Shown one piece after another: positions 53,603 to 61,958 of a stretch of DNA of 64,000 nucleotides. The DNA comes from Gryllotalpicola ginsengisoli DSM 22003 (GTDB lineage Bacteria; Actinomycetota; Actinomycetes; Actinomycetales; Microbacteriaceae), in the NCBI RefSeq assembly GCF_000419445.1, contig NZ_AULK01000001.1:558001-622000 (forward strand), in the 5' to 3' direction. A model generated the notes under the pieces. It was not told the DNA's origin. It saw only the letters and a program-made list of their open reading frames with translations, and did no database searches. The position numbers were made by a program, and so were the translations under genes. The first letter of the stretch is position 1. Each line of letters opens with the position of its first letter.

Positions 53603-54346
53603 TCAGCGCTTGGTCGCGAGGAAGCGGCGGACGGCGTCCAGGGAGGCGAGCTCCAGATCCCAGGCCTCCTCCAGATCGACCGGCAGGGGCCCGAGCACCT
53701 CCTCGATCAGCGCCCTGGCGAGCCACGGGTTGCGCACGAAGGCGGGCCCCAGCAGGTTGGTCCAGACGACGCCGCCGTGGCGGGCGCCGTCGAACCCGGA
53801 GTGCACGTGCGTCGCGGTGTTGTCCAGTCCGAACAGCACCTTCCCGAACGGCGCAACGCCCTCGTCGAGCGTGACCGCGACGGTCTTGACGTACACGCCC
53901 GCGGCGACGGGGTGCGGGGTTCCCGGCGCGTACTCGACGAGGTAGTCGTCGCCGTACTCGTGACCGTCGGTGGGGCGCTCGGCGGCCGTGGCGGGGATGA
54001 GGCCCAGGCCGGCGAAGCCGGGGTGCGCGACCCGCGTCGTCGTCCGCGCGAAGAGGGCGACGGAGGTGCCGAACACGACGATGCGGCGGCTGCCGGACAG
54101 GAATCCGCGCAGGGCGTCGCCGTCCTCGGCGAGGGTGGCGAGCACATCGAGGTCGCCGGAGCCGAACACCGCGAGGTCGGCCGGCACCGGCTCGGAGACG
54201 TCCTCGATGCGGTTGATCACGACGTCGAGGCCGAGTTGCGAACCGAGCCGGTCGAGCGCCATCAGATTGCCGCGGTCGCCGTTGAGCCAGAGCAGGTCCG
54301 GGAACATCCAGTTCACGGTCAGGGTCTGCCGGCCCGCGTCACCCAT
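53603..54346 (-). CDS. GatD-like class I glutamine amidotransferase homologue lacking catalytic Cys and His
   Basis: A 247-residue protein aligned with GatD/CobQ-type amidotransferases. The N-terminal FPDLLWLNGDRGN matches PDLLxxxGDRGN of GatD. The nucleophile elbow that normally reads AICGGYQ is VFGTSVALF, so Thr replaces Cys. The usual YLHGP is TNLLGP, so the His is lost as well. It cannot release ammonia from glutamine by the family mechanism. The gene overlaps the MurT-like gene by 8 nt, so the two products probably form a complex in which this one is structural or binds another donor. Confidence 0.75.
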   Translation of the reverse strand: MGDAGRQTLTVNWMFPDLLWLNGDRGNLMALDRLGSQLGLDVVINRIEDVSEPVPADLAVFGSGDLDVLATLAEDGDALRGFLSGSRRIVVFGTSVALFARTTTRVAHPGFAGLGLIPATAAERPTDGHEYGDDYLVEYAPGTPHPVAAGVYVKTVAVTLDEGVAPFGKVLFGLDNTATHVHSGFDGARHGGVVWTNLLGPAFVRNPWLARALIEEVLGPLPVDLEEAWDLELASLDAVRRFLATKR

Positions 54347-55685
54347 TGCTCATCGCCTTCCGGATCTCCTCGTAATGGTGCAGCCAGGTGATCACATGGA
54401 CGTCGTCGGTCGCCTCGGCGCGGATCAGTCCCGCGATCTCCTCCGGGTCGCCCGTCTCGCGGACCACGATCTTCTCGCGCGGCACGCCGGCGTAGCGCAG
54501 GATGTTGGCGGTGTCATGGGCGACGACGCGCCCGACGCAGAGGAACTTCTCGACGTTCGCGTCGGCGAGGCGGCCGAAGTCGACGTCGAATCCGTACGAG
54601 GTGTTCGCGTAGGTGGGGCCCCACGCGTTCTCGACCAGGTCCAGCGCGACGACGACCGTCTTCGGCTTCGGGTCGAGACGGACGTTCTCGATGGCGGAGG
54701 CCAGCGTGTCGGGGGTCTCCTGCTTGAACCGCGCGTAGTGCACGGTCTTGCCGCCCGTGCGCAGGTCTTCGAGGCGCCCCTGGATGTTGATGAACGAGTC
54801 GAAGGCGCGGGCGATCACGTCGTCCTGGATGCCGATCTGCTTCGCGAATGCGTACGCGAGCAGGTAGTCGTAGACGAAGTGCGCCGCCTTGTAGTGCATG
54901 GGGAACACCCGGCCGCCGATGGTGACGGTTCCGGCCTCCAGATCGAACGCGTCGGCCGTGTAGTCGGCATCCGCCTTCGACGAGAACCCGCACTTGGTGC
55001 ACCGGAAGCGGCCGACGCTCGGCAGGTTGAAGTAGTCGAAGACGAGCTTGCCGCTGCACACCGGGCACGGCCGCGTGATCGCGAACCTCGAGGTGTCGGG
55101 CTCCAGGCTGTACGGGTTCCGCGCGACGCCGTAGCTGTGCACGCGCCGCCACTTCGCCCCGATCGACGAGACATCCGGGTCGTCGTTGTTGACGATCAAC
55201 TCCATGTCGTCGGTGATGACGCCCGAGATCTTCTCGCGCACGTAGTTCGGGCTCTGGTTCACCTGCGGCACGTCCTTCTGGACGTTGGTCATCAGCAGGT
55301 ACTGCGGGTGGATCACCGGGACGATCTTCGACAGCGCCTCTTCGGCGACCTCGAGCACCAGGAAGTCGGCCTGGGACCGATTGAAGATCGAGGCGTACCT
55401 CAGCAGGCTCGCGATGATGCCGGGCTGGTTGTTGGATTCGGTGTTGTACGCGACCCGCAGGCCCGATTCGCGCAGGATGTGCCCGACGAGCGCGGTCGTC
55501 GTGGACTTGCCGTTGGTTCCGGTGATGAACACGGTCTTGGCCGGCTTGCGGATGTACGCGAGCACGCTGGGCGAGATGCGGAATGCGAGCATGCCGGGGA
55601 TGTGGTAACCGGATTTGCCGAACGCCCGCATGCCCGCGAGCACCGTCTTGCCGGCCAGGAACGCGATCGCGTCCCGAGCGCTCAC
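54339..55685 (-). CDS. MurT-like Mur ligase with divergent C-terminal domain
   Basis: A 448-residue Mur ligase family protein. Its P-loop is FITGTNGKSTTTALVGHIL (about residue 55). The MurT-type zinc ribbon is inserted in the central domain (CPVCSGK...RCTKCGF, about 205-235), and the C-terminal domain corresponds to DUF1727. In true MurT that domain carries a conserved Asp-Ser-Trp-x-Trp-Asp type motif; here the place reads ANTSYGFDVDF. MurT normally activates the D-Glu alpha-carboxyl of lipid II for amidation. GTG 55685 overlaps the CofE-like stop by 4 nt. It probably acts on lipid II or a precursor, but with a different amine. Confidence 0.75.
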   Translation of the reverse strand: MSARDAIAFLAGKTVLAGMRAFGKSGYHIPGMLAFRISPSVLAYIRKPAKTVFITGTNGKSTTTALVGHILRESGLRVAYNTESNNQPGIIASLLRYASIFNRSQADFLVLEVAEEALSKIVPVIHPQYLLMTNVQKDVPQVNQSPNYVREKISGVITDDMELIVNNDDPDVSSIGAKWRRVHSYGVARNPYSLEPDTSRFAITRPCPVCSGKLVFDYFNLPSVGRFRCTKCGFSSKADADYTADAFDLEAGTVTIGGRVFPMHYKAAHFVYDYLLAYAFAKQIGIQDDVIARAFDSFINIQGRLEDLRTGGKTVHYARFKQETPDTLASAIENVRLDPKPKTVVVALDLVENAWGPTYANTSYGFDVDFGRLADANVEKFLCVGRVVAHDTANILRYAGVPREKIVVRETGDPEEIAGLIRAEATDDVHVITWLHHYEEIRKAMSNG

Positions 55686-56401
55686 GCCACGACTCCCTTG
55701 ACCACGACGAACGGGGTCTGCTGGTGGCCCTGGCCGTAGGGGTTGTCGCGCACGAACTCGTGCAGCTCCTTCGCCTTCCGCACCGTCAGAAGCGACTTGG
55801 AGGCGGCGAGCAGGCTTCCGCCGAAGTCGTTCGTGTCGGTGATGACGAGGGGGACGCCGAGTTTGACGAGCACTTCGTCGCAGAGCTCTTGCGCGTTCTC
55901 GGGCAGCGGGATGCCCTGACGGTGGAACTCGTCGGAGGTGCCGTAGTCGTCGCCGAAGCCGTCGATGCCGACCACCTTCGGGCCGGTGACGACGTAGAAC
56001 CATCCGCTCTTGTGGAAGACCTTCTTGCCGATCACGCTCGCGGCGGCGCCGGCCAGGATCCGGGGCACGCCGACGGTGTCGATCGCGTACTGCATCTTGA
56101 GCGGGACGCCGACCCCGGCGCCCTTCTTCGGGTCTGCGGCGACCTTCGTCGACAGCCAGTTCGCGAGCCGGCCGACCTTCATGTCCGCCGGGTCGATGAC
56201 GTTGCCGCTCGCGATCGAGACGATCTTGGAGGCCGAGAACAGCACGTCGCCGCGCTCGAACACCGGCAGCACGTAGCGCTCGATCAGGCCGAGGTACGAC
56301 TCGTTCGGGGTCACGAAGTGCGTCTTGACGGCGTGGCGCCGGTAGGTGGCGCCGTTGACGGCGATTTCGACCTGCTTGCCGTCGTTGGCGTAGAACTCCA
56401 C
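55682..56401 (-). CDS. CofE-like (F420-0:gamma-glutamyl ligase family) protein
   Basis: A 239-residue protein of the CofE fold: LIERYVLPVFERGDVLFSASKIVSIASG near the N terminus, GVGVPLKMQYAIDTVG in the middle, VITDTNDFGGSLLAASKSLL and GQGHQQTPFVVV toward the end. CofE adds glutamate to coenzyme F420-0 with GTP. Unlike actinobacterial FbiB it has no nitroreductase domain. Standing first in an operon with a MurT-like and a GatD-like gene, it may instead form an amide bond in the cell wall. GTG 56401 is preceded by AGGAGGATAG; TAGACT at 56435-56440 may be the operon -10. Confidence 0.75.
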   Translation of the reverse strand: MEFYANDGKQVEIAVNGATYRRHAVKTHFVTPNESYLGLIERYVLPVFERGDVLFSASKIVSIASGNVIDPADMKVGRLANWLSTKVAADPKKGAGVGVPLKMQYAIDTVGVPRILAGAAASVIGKKVFHKSGWFYVVTGPKVVGIDGFGDDYGTSDEFHRQGIPLPENAQELCDEVLVKLGVPLVITDTNDFGGSLLAASKSLLTVRKAKELHEFVRDNPYGQGHQQTPFVVVKGVVA

Positions 56402-56434
56402 CTATCCTCCTGATCACTCCGGGTGTGCACGGCA

Positions 56435-56440
56435 AGTCTA
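56435..56440 (-). promoter_or_regulatory. -10 element for the CofE-MurT-GatD-like operon
   Basis: TAGACT on the minus strand about 33 nt before GTG 56401. It is followed by a leader with a strong AGGAGG ribosome binding site, unlike most promoters in this window. Confidence 0.45.
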
Positions 56441-56485
56441 TTGGCTGCTCTGCGAAGCGCTCGCGGCGCGCCCCCGCGGCCGACG

Positions 56486-56524
56486 AAAAAGCCCGCTTCC
56501 CTTGACGGATCAAGGGAAGCGGGC
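56486..56524 (-). terminator. Rho-independent terminator after tRNA-Glu
   Basis: A perfect 15-bp stem (GCCCGCTTCCCTTGA and its complement) with a TCCG tetraloop, followed by TTTTT on the minus strand, 6 nt downstream of the tRNA. Confidence 0.92.
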
Positions 56525-56529
56525 TGATG

Positions 56530-56602
56530 TGACCCCAGCGGGATTTGAACCCGCGTTACCGCCGTGAGAGGGCGACGTCCTAGGCCGCTAAACGATGGGG
56601 CC
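56530..56602 (-). tRNA. tRNA-Glu (anticodon CTC)
   Basis: A 73-nt cloverleaf on the minus strand. Acceptor stem GGCCCCA/TGGGGTC, T loop GGTTCAAATCC, anticodon loop C-T-CTC-A-C with U33 in place, discriminator A. CCA is not encoded. A strong terminator follows. Confidence 0.95.
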
Positions 56603-56650
56603 GTGGTGCTGCACCGTGCTCGGCGCAACAGGTTCGAGTTTACAAGACGT

Positions 56651-57592
56651 TCATGACTGTTCCAAATCGACGAGCAGCTGCAGCACCCCGGGCACCAGCT
56701 CCACCTCCACGGGCAGCGGCCCGATGCGTTCGCCGTCGCCGTAGGCGACCACATGCTCGGCCTCGATGCGCACCCGCCTGGCGTGCTCGAGGTGCACTTC
56801 GCGCTCCTCGGCGTGCTGGCCGCGGAACACCTTCGGGAACAGCGTGAGGAACCGCAGCCGCGGCATGCGGTCGACGACGAACAGGTCGAAGTATCCGTCG
56901 TCGACGCGTGCGTCGGGGGCGATCCGCATGCCGCCTCCGATCGACGAGTGGTTCGCGACCGCGACGAGCATGGCCCGCAGCTCGCGCGCCTCGCCGTCGA
57001 CGACGAGACGGTAGCGCGGCGCGCGGAAGGTGAGCAGCTCGCGCAGCACCGCGAGCTTGTACTTGTGCTCGCTGTTGGGCCACGACATCAGGTTCGCCCG
57101 CTCGTTGACCGCGGCGTCGAATCCGGCGGAGACGGAGCCGAACACCCAGGTGGTGTGCACCCCGTGCCGCACCCGGCCCGCATCGGCGGCGTGCGGGCCG
57201 CGGCGCAGCGCCTCGACGACCGCCCGGGCCGCGTCGCGCGGGTCGTCGAGCGGCAGCCCGAGGCTGCGGGCCGCGTCGTTGCCGGTTCCCGCCGGCACGA
57301 TGCCGAGCGCGACGCCCGTCTCGGCCACGATGTTCAACCCGAGGCTCACCATGCCGTCTCCCCCGACGACGACGAGGGCGTCCGCGGGGCACTCGCCGCG
57401 CGCGTCGACGGCGTGCTCGACCTCGCGCCGCAGCAGCTCGTAGTTGGGTTGGCGCAGCTCGATGACGGTGTGGCCCGCGGCGGCCAGCACGTCGGCGACG
57501 GCCTCCCCTGCACCGGCGTGCCGGCCGAATGCGGCGGCCGGGTTGACGGCGACGACGATGCGGCGCAGGGTCGTCTTCGGCTCCGTGGGCAT
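56651..57592 (-). CDS. Diacylglycerol kinase family lipid kinase
   Basis: A 313-residue soluble kinase of the DgkB/YegS type. Motifs: VVAVNPAAAFGRHAG at the N terminus, VVVGGDGMVSLGLN (nucleotide loop), GIVPAGTGNDAARSLGLP. It phosphorylates diacylglycerol or a related lipid, returning it to the phosphatidate pool used by CdsA. A CATAAT -10-like hexamer lies 8 nt before the ATG together with AGGAG. Divergent from the MBL gene. Confidence 0.9.
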   Translation of the reverse strand: MPTEPKTTLRRIVVAVNPAAAFGRHAGAGEAVADVLAAAGHTVIELRQPNYELLRREVEHAVDARGECPADALVVVGGDGMVSLGLNIVAETGVALGIVPAGTGNDAARSLGLPLDDPRDAARAVVEALRRGPHAADAGRVRHGVHTTWVFGSVSAGFDAAVNERANLMSWPNSEHKYKLAVLRELLTFRAPRYRLVVDGEARELRAMLVAVANHSSIGGGMRIAPDARVDDGYFDLFVVDRMPRLRFLTLFPKVFRGQHAEEREVHLEHARRVRIEAEHVVAYGDGERIGPLPVEVELVPGVLQLLVDLEQS

Positions 57593-57619
57593 GACTCCTG
57601 ATTATGGGGCAGCCCGGCA

Positions 57620-57625
57620 TAGCCT
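57620..57625 (+). promoter_or_regulatory. -10 element, leaderless MBL-fold gene
   Basis: TAGCCT with a 6-nt spacer to ATG 57632. Confidence 0.5.
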
Positions 57626-57631
57626 GGCGAC

Positions 57632-58273
57632 ATGCGCATCACGAAACTCGAACACGCCGCATTCGTCCTCGACAAGGACGGCGCGAAGCTCGTCGTCGAC
57701 CCCGGCAACTACTCCCGCCCCGTTCCCGACCCATCCGATGTGGCGGGCGTCGTGATCACGCACGAGCACGCCGACCACTGGGATCCGCCGCACCTCGAGG
57801 CGATCGTCGCGGCGAACCCGGGGGTGGCGATCTTCGGCACACAGGGCGTCAAGGACGCCGCATCCGATTTCGACGTCACCGTCGTGAAGCCCGGCGACCA
57901 CGCGACGGCGGGGCCGTTCGAGCTCGACTTCGTCGGCGGGCGCCACAACGAGATCCACCGCAGCATCCCGATCGTCGACAACGTGGGCGTGGTGATCGAC
58001 GGCGGCGCCGTCTACTTCCCGGGCGACTCGTACGCGGTGCCCGAGGGAGTCGAGGTCGACGTGCTGGCCGCGCCGTCGAGCGCGCCGTGGCTGAAGATCG
58101 GCGAGGCGATGGACTTCGTGCTGGCGGTCAAGCCGCGCCGCGCCTTCCCGACGCACGAGATGATCAACTCGGAGCTCGGCAAGCAGATGGCGAAGGCGCG
58201 CATCGCGTGGGCCGCCGAGCAGAACGCCGGCAGCCTGCTCGACCTCGAGCCGGGCGACACGGTCGAGCTCTAG
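57632..58273 (+). CDS. MBL fold metallo-hydrolase (UlaG-like)
   Basis: A 213-residue metallo-beta-lactamase-fold hydrolase. It has the metal motif THEHADHWD at about residue 50, VGGRHNEIH and FPGDSY further on, and PTHEM near the end. It resembles the small UlaG/YtkL-type branch; substrate unknown. No signal peptide. Confidence 0.85.
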   Translation: MRITKLEHAAFVLDKDGAKLVVDPGNYSRPVPDPSDVAGVVITHEHADHWDPPHLEAIVAANPGVAIFGTQGVKDAASDFDVTVVKPGDHATAGPFELDFVGGRHNEIHRSIPIVDNVGVVIDGGAVYFPGDSYAVPEGVEVDVLAAPSSAPWLKIGEAMDFVLAVKPRRAFPTHEMINSELGKQMAKARIAWAAEQNAGSLLDLEPGDTVEL

Positions 58274-58278
58274 CCGCC

Positions 58279-59388
58279 TCAGCGCCCGAGCCGGAAGGCG
58301 GCGGGCCCGCGCTCCGCGGCGCCCGTCGCCAGGTCGGCGAGCAGGCGGCCGATGGCGGGGGTGAACTTGAAACCATGCCCGCTGAAGCCGGCGGCGACGA
58401 CGAGCGGCCCGGTGCGGTCGACGACGAAGTCGTGGTCGGGAGTGGTCGTGTACATGCAGCTGATCGGCTCGAGCCGCGCCGGGTCGGCCCCCGGCAGCCA
58501 CTCGCGCACGTAGCGCTGCAGCAGCCGCAGCTGCGCCGCCTCGGGGCGGAAGCTGCGGCGGTCCGGGTCGACGACGGGCCCCGCGCCGTGCCATCCGGCC
58601 TTCACGCCGAAGCCGGGCGTGTACATGCCGTAGATGTCGGCCGGCCACCACTCGTCGCCGGGCCCCGGCCGGTGGTTGAAGCCGGGCCAGGTGCGGGCGG
58701 CATCGGGGTCGGGAGTCCGCAGGGCGAAGTGCGCCGGCTGCTCCTGCGTCACCGTGAGCGGCGGCAGGGCGAGGCGCCCGCCGAGCAGCTTCTGCGTCCA
58801 CGCCCCCGCGGCGACCACCACGACGGATGCCTCGAACCGCACGTCCTCGGTGACGACGGCCGCCCCCTCGCCGCGCGGCTCGATCGCCAGCACCGGGGTG
58901 TCGTGCCGCACCACGGCCCCGCGTGCCACCGCGGCGGATTGCAGCGCGGCCACCGCGGCGTCGGCGTCCAGCCGGCCCGCCTCGGGCTGATGGAGCACGT
59001 CGGTCTCGAAGCGCATGCCCGGCCAGCGCCGCGCGGCCTCGGCGGCGGGCAGGATCTCGCCGGGGATGCCGGCGGCGCGTGTCGCATCCAGCTCCGGGTA
59101 GGCGCTCGAGCCGTGCGTGACCATGCCGACCAGGTCGAGCAGGCGCACGGATGCCTCGTCCTCGAGCTCCCGCCACAACCGCAGCGCCTCGACCAGGAGG
59201 GCGACGTACGGCTGCCGCTCGTAGGCGACGTTGAAGTTGCGGCTCGGGCCATGCGAGGAGCCGGCGGTGTGGCCGGGCGAGAAGCGCTCGAGGAGCAGCA
59301 CCTCCCGCCCGGCGCGCGCGAGGTGCCAGGCGGCGGCGGAGCCCATCGCCCCGCCGCCGACCACGACGACCTCGGCGCGCTGCCTCAT
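58279..59388 (-). CDS. Monomeric sarcosine oxidase / N-methyl-amino-acid oxidase-like flavoprotein
   Basis: A 369-residue FAD oxidase. The N-terminal VVVGGGAMGSAAAWHLAR binds FAD and GSSHGPSRNFNVAY corresponds to the active-site Arg loop. The Cys in SCMYTTTPDHDFVVD is at the place of covalent FAD attachment in sarcosine oxidase, and the HGFKFTPAIG Lys activates oxygen. It likely oxidises an N-methyl or secondary amino acid to an imine and hydrogen peroxide. Its ATG overlaps the phosphatase stop by 4 nt. Confidence 0.85.
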   Translation of the reverse strand: MRQRAEVVVVGGGAMGSAAAWHLARAGREVLLLERFSPGHTAGSSHGPSRNFNVAYERQPYVALLVEALRLWRELEDEASVRLLDLVGMVTHGSSAYPELDATRAAGIPGEILPAAEAARRWPGMRFETDVLHQPEAGRLDADAAVAALQSAAVARGAVVRHDTPVLAIEPRGEGAAVVTEDVRFEASVVVVAAGAWTQKLLGGRLALPPLTVTQEQPAHFALRTPDPDAARTWPGFNHRPGPGDEWWPADIYGMYTPGFGVKAGWHGAGPVVDPDRRSFRPEAAQLRLLQRYVREWLPGADPARLEPISCMYTTTPDHDFVVDRTGPLVVAAGFSGHGFKFTPAIGRLLADLATGAAERGPAAFRLGR

Positions 59389-60074
59389 GAGGCGGAGAAC
59401 TGCAGCAGGCCGGGCGGCGTGTTCCACCGCTTGATGACGGGGATCGCGTGCTCGAAGCCGAGCACGCTGATGGTGGCCGTCGCGAGGGAGAAGATCTGGG
59501 CGTCCTCCGGGCGCAGGCCGAGCCAGGCGGCGCCGATCGCGCGCAGCACGTGGCCGTGGGCGAAGAAGATGACGTCCTGCCCGTTCCACATCACCTCGAG
59601 CGCGCGGGCGATGACCTTCTGCGCCCTCTTCTGCACGTCGGCGGCGTTCTCACCCGGGGTGTCGCCCGCGGGGACACCGTTGCGCCACAGGTTCCAGGCC
59701 GCGCCGCGCTGCTCGATGATCTGCTTCGTGGTCAGCCCCTCGTAGGCGCCGTAGTCGAACTCGGCGAGATCCTCGTCGATCTGCACCTGCGGCCCGTATC
59801 CGGCGAGCTCGGCGGTGCGCCGGGCGCGGATGCGCGGGCTGGAGAGCACGAGCCCGAAGGGGTGGTCGTTGAGCACCTCGGAGATGGCGGCGGCCTCGGC
59901 CTCCCCCGCCTCCGTGAGCGGAAGATCGGTCACGCTGGTGTGCTGCCCCGACAGGCTCCACTCGGTCTGGCCGTGCCGCACGAGCACGAGTTGCGCCTTG
60001 TTGGCGCCGCCGTGCTCGGAGATCGGCTCGCCGGGGCGGGTCGAGCGGACGGTGAGGCGTGCGACGGGGGTCAT
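59385..60074 (-). CDS. Histidine phosphatase family protein
   Basis: A 229-residue protein with an N-terminal extension of about 25 residues and a phosphoglycerate-mutase-like domain. The phospho-acceptor His is in LVRHGQTEW and the second His in FFAHGHVLRA. Substrate unknown; GpmB-like and acid phosphatase activities are both possible. The ATG overlaps the epimerase stop, so three genes (epimerase, phosphatase, amine oxidase) are coupled by ATGA overlaps. Confidence 0.87.
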   Translation of the reverse strand: MTPVARLTVRSTRPGEPISEHGGANKAQLVLVRHGQTEWSLSGQHTSVTDLPLTEAGEAEAAAISEVLNDHPFGLVLSSPRIRARRTAELAGYGPQVQIDEDLAEFDYGAYEGLTTKQIIEQRGAAWNLWRNGVPAGDTPGENAADVQKRAQKVIARALEVMWNGQDVIFFAHGHVLRAIGAAWLGLRPEDAQIFSLATATISVLGFEHAIPVIKRWNTPPGLLQFSAS

Positions 60075-61117
60075 GCGTTCCTTTTCTCGAGGCTGCGCAG
60101 CAGCAGGTAGGCGTCCTCGACGCGGTAGTCGAGGAACGGGACGAAGTACGGGTCGTCGTCGAAGGCGGCGGTCAGCCCCTGCTCGTGCTGCTCGCGCAGC
60201 CAGTCGAGCTCGGCCCCGACCGTCTCCGCGAAGGTGCCGGCCGGCTGCCAGCCCAGCTCGCGGGCGGCGGAGAGGTCGAGCACGACCGGCGGCACGACGT
60301 TCCAGGGGTGGGCGCCGAACTGCGGGGCGGCGCCGTCGTCGGCGAGCTCGAACTCGAAGCGGTGGCCGACGTGGGCGGCGACGGCGCGCGCGATGTCGAG
60401 ACCGGTCGGCGCATCCGGGTCGCCCGCGTTGAGGATGCGCGTGCCGGGCCGCGCCGCCGCGGCCTCGGCGAGCGTCGCGATGTTGGCCGCGGCGGTGGTG
60501 TGGTCGCCGCCGCGTCCTTCGCGGGCGAGCACGAGCTGCTCGCGCCCGTCGAGCGCCCGCTTGAGGAAGACCCACTCGCGGGGACGTGCGGCGCCCGGGC
60601 CGTGCACCTTGCCGGCGCGCAGCACGGTGACGGGCAGCCCCGAGTCGAGCAGCAGGTTCTCGGCGGCGACCTTGTTGGCCCCGTAGCCGTCGCGGCCGCG
60701 GGGGTCGCCGCGGCCGGGGGCGACGGTCGGGTCGGTTTCGCGGATCGGGACCGGGAACACCGGCGGAACCGGCGAGTTGGCGTGGCGGCCGAACTCGTCG
60801 ACGTACACCGCCTTGGTGGAGAGCATGACCGCCGCGTCGGCTTCGGCGAGCACGGGCAGCACGAGGCGCGCGTCGTCTTCCGTGAAGCACAGGCAGTCGA
60901 CCACGAGGTCGGCGCCGCCGCCGATCGCGCGGCGCAGGTCTGCGGCATCCGTGCGGTCCGAGGCGAGGAAGGACAAGCCGGCCCGCTCCGCGAGGTCGGC
61001 CGGGACGTGCGCGGCGTCGCGTCCCGTGACGTCGACCTGCCAGCCGCGGCTCAGCAGGTGCGCTGCGACGGCGCGGCCGATGACGCCGGTGCCGCCGAGG
61101 ATGAGAGCGCGTGCCAC
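60071..61117 (-). CDS. NAD-dependent epimerase/dehydratase family protein
   Basis: A 348-residue extended SDR. It has LILGGTGVIGRAVAAHL at the N terminus, STKAVYVDE in the active-site strand, and GYGANKVAAENLL carrying the Y-x3-K pair. The closest general type is reductase/epimerase proteins of unknown substrate. GTG 61117 lies 7 nt after TAGCAT, so the operon is likely leaderless. Confidence 0.82.
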   Translation of the reverse strand: MARALILGGTGVIGRAVAAHLLSRGWQVDVTGRDAAHVPADLAERAGLSFLASDRTDAADLRRAIGGGADLVVDCLCFTEDDARLVLPVLAEADAAVMLSTKAVYVDEFGRHANSPVPPVFPVPIRETDPTVAPGRGDPRGRDGYGANKVAAENLLLDSGLPVTVLRAGKVHGPGAARPREWVFLKRALDGREQLVLAREGRGGDHTTAAANIATLAEAAAARPGTRILNAGDPDAPTGLDIARAVAAHVGHRFEFELADDGAAPQFGAHPWNVVPPVVLDLSAARELGWQPAGTFAETVGAELDWLREQHEQGLTAAFDDDPYFVPFLDYRVEDAYLLLRSLEKRNA

Positions 61118-61124
61118 TGAACCG

Positions 61125-61130
61125 ATGCTA
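61125..61130 (-). promoter_or_regulatory. -10 element, leaderless epimerase operon
   Basis: TAGCAT with a 7-nt spacer to GTG 61117; divergent from the next promoter by 15 bp. Confidence 0.45.
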
Positions 61131-61145
61131 CCGGCCGTGTGCCGG

Positions 61146-61151
61146 TACCTT
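61146..61151 (+). promoter_or_regulatory. -10 element, leaderless alpha/beta hydrolase
   Basis: TACCTT with a 6-nt spacer to GTG 61158. Confidence 0.4.
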
Positions 61152-61157
61152 GGCGGG

Positions 61158-61958
61158 GTGGAATTGCTCGAGAATCCGTTGGACGGCACCCGCATCAGCT
61201 ATCGCGTGTTCGGCGACGGGGCGACGGATGCTCCCGCCGTCGTGCTCGTGCACGGAACGGCCCTCAGCCAGGCGATCTGGCGGGGCTTCGGCTGGGTGCG
61301 CGAGCTGCAGCAGCAGTACCGGGTCATCACCCTCGACCTGCGCGGGCACGGCCGCAGCGACAAGCCCTACGACGAGGACGCCTACGACCAGGCGCTGTTC
61401 GTCGCCGACGTGCTCACCGTGCTCGACACGCTCGAGGTGCGCAGCGCGCACTACATCGGCTACTCGCTGGGCGGCCGGGTCGGCTTCGAGCTCGCGGCGT
61501 CGCATCCGGGCCGGCTCGCGAGTCTGGTTACCCTCGGCGGGTCGCCGCGCACCGGGCAGGGCGTGTTCGACCGCACCTTCTTCCCCGGCTGCATCGACAC
61601 GATCGTGGCCAGGGGCATGCAGGCGTTCGTCGACCGGTGGGCCGAGCACCTCGGGCATCCGCTCGACAACTCGACGCAGGCGGCGCTACTCGCCAACGAC
61701 GGGAAGGCGCTCGCCGCGTACATGCGCAAGACGGAGGAGGACCCGGGGGTGCCCGTGCACGCCCTGTCGACGCTCACGCTGCCGCTGCTGATGATCGCCG
61801 GCACCGAGGACCACTCCCGGGTGCGCGCGGCGGCCCGGGTGCAGTCGCTGCTGCCCAGGATGCCCGTGCGGCTGCTGGACGGCGCGACGCACGGGCGCAC
61901 CCCGCGGCACCCCGACGCGCTGCCGGCGGTGCGGCAGTGGCTCGCCGATCAGGGCTAG
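61158..61958 (+). CDS. Alpha/beta fold hydrolase
   Basis: A 266-residue hydrolase. Oxyanion motif LVHGTALSQAIW, the canonical RGHGRSDKP, nucleophile elbow GYSLGG (Ser about residue 103), acid in AGTEDHSR and His in GATHGRTP. It resembles 3-oxoadipate enol-lactonase or haloperoxidase-type esterases; substrate unknown. GTG 61158 matches the TACCTT spacing. The stop shares CTAG with the aldo/keto reductase stop. Confidence 0.82.
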   Translation: MELLENPLDGTRISYRVFGDGATDAPAVVLVHGTALSQAIWRGFGWVRELQQQYRVITLDLRGHGRSDKPYDEDAYDQALFVADVLTVLDTLEVRSAHYIGYSLGGRVGFELAASHPGRLASLVTLGGSPRTGQGVFDRTFFPGCIDTIVARGMQAFVDRWAEHLGHPLDNSTQAALLANDGKALAAYMRKTEEDPGVPVHALSTLTLPLLMIAGTEDHSRVRAAARVQSLLPRMPVRLLDGATHGRTPRHPDALPAVRQWLADQG

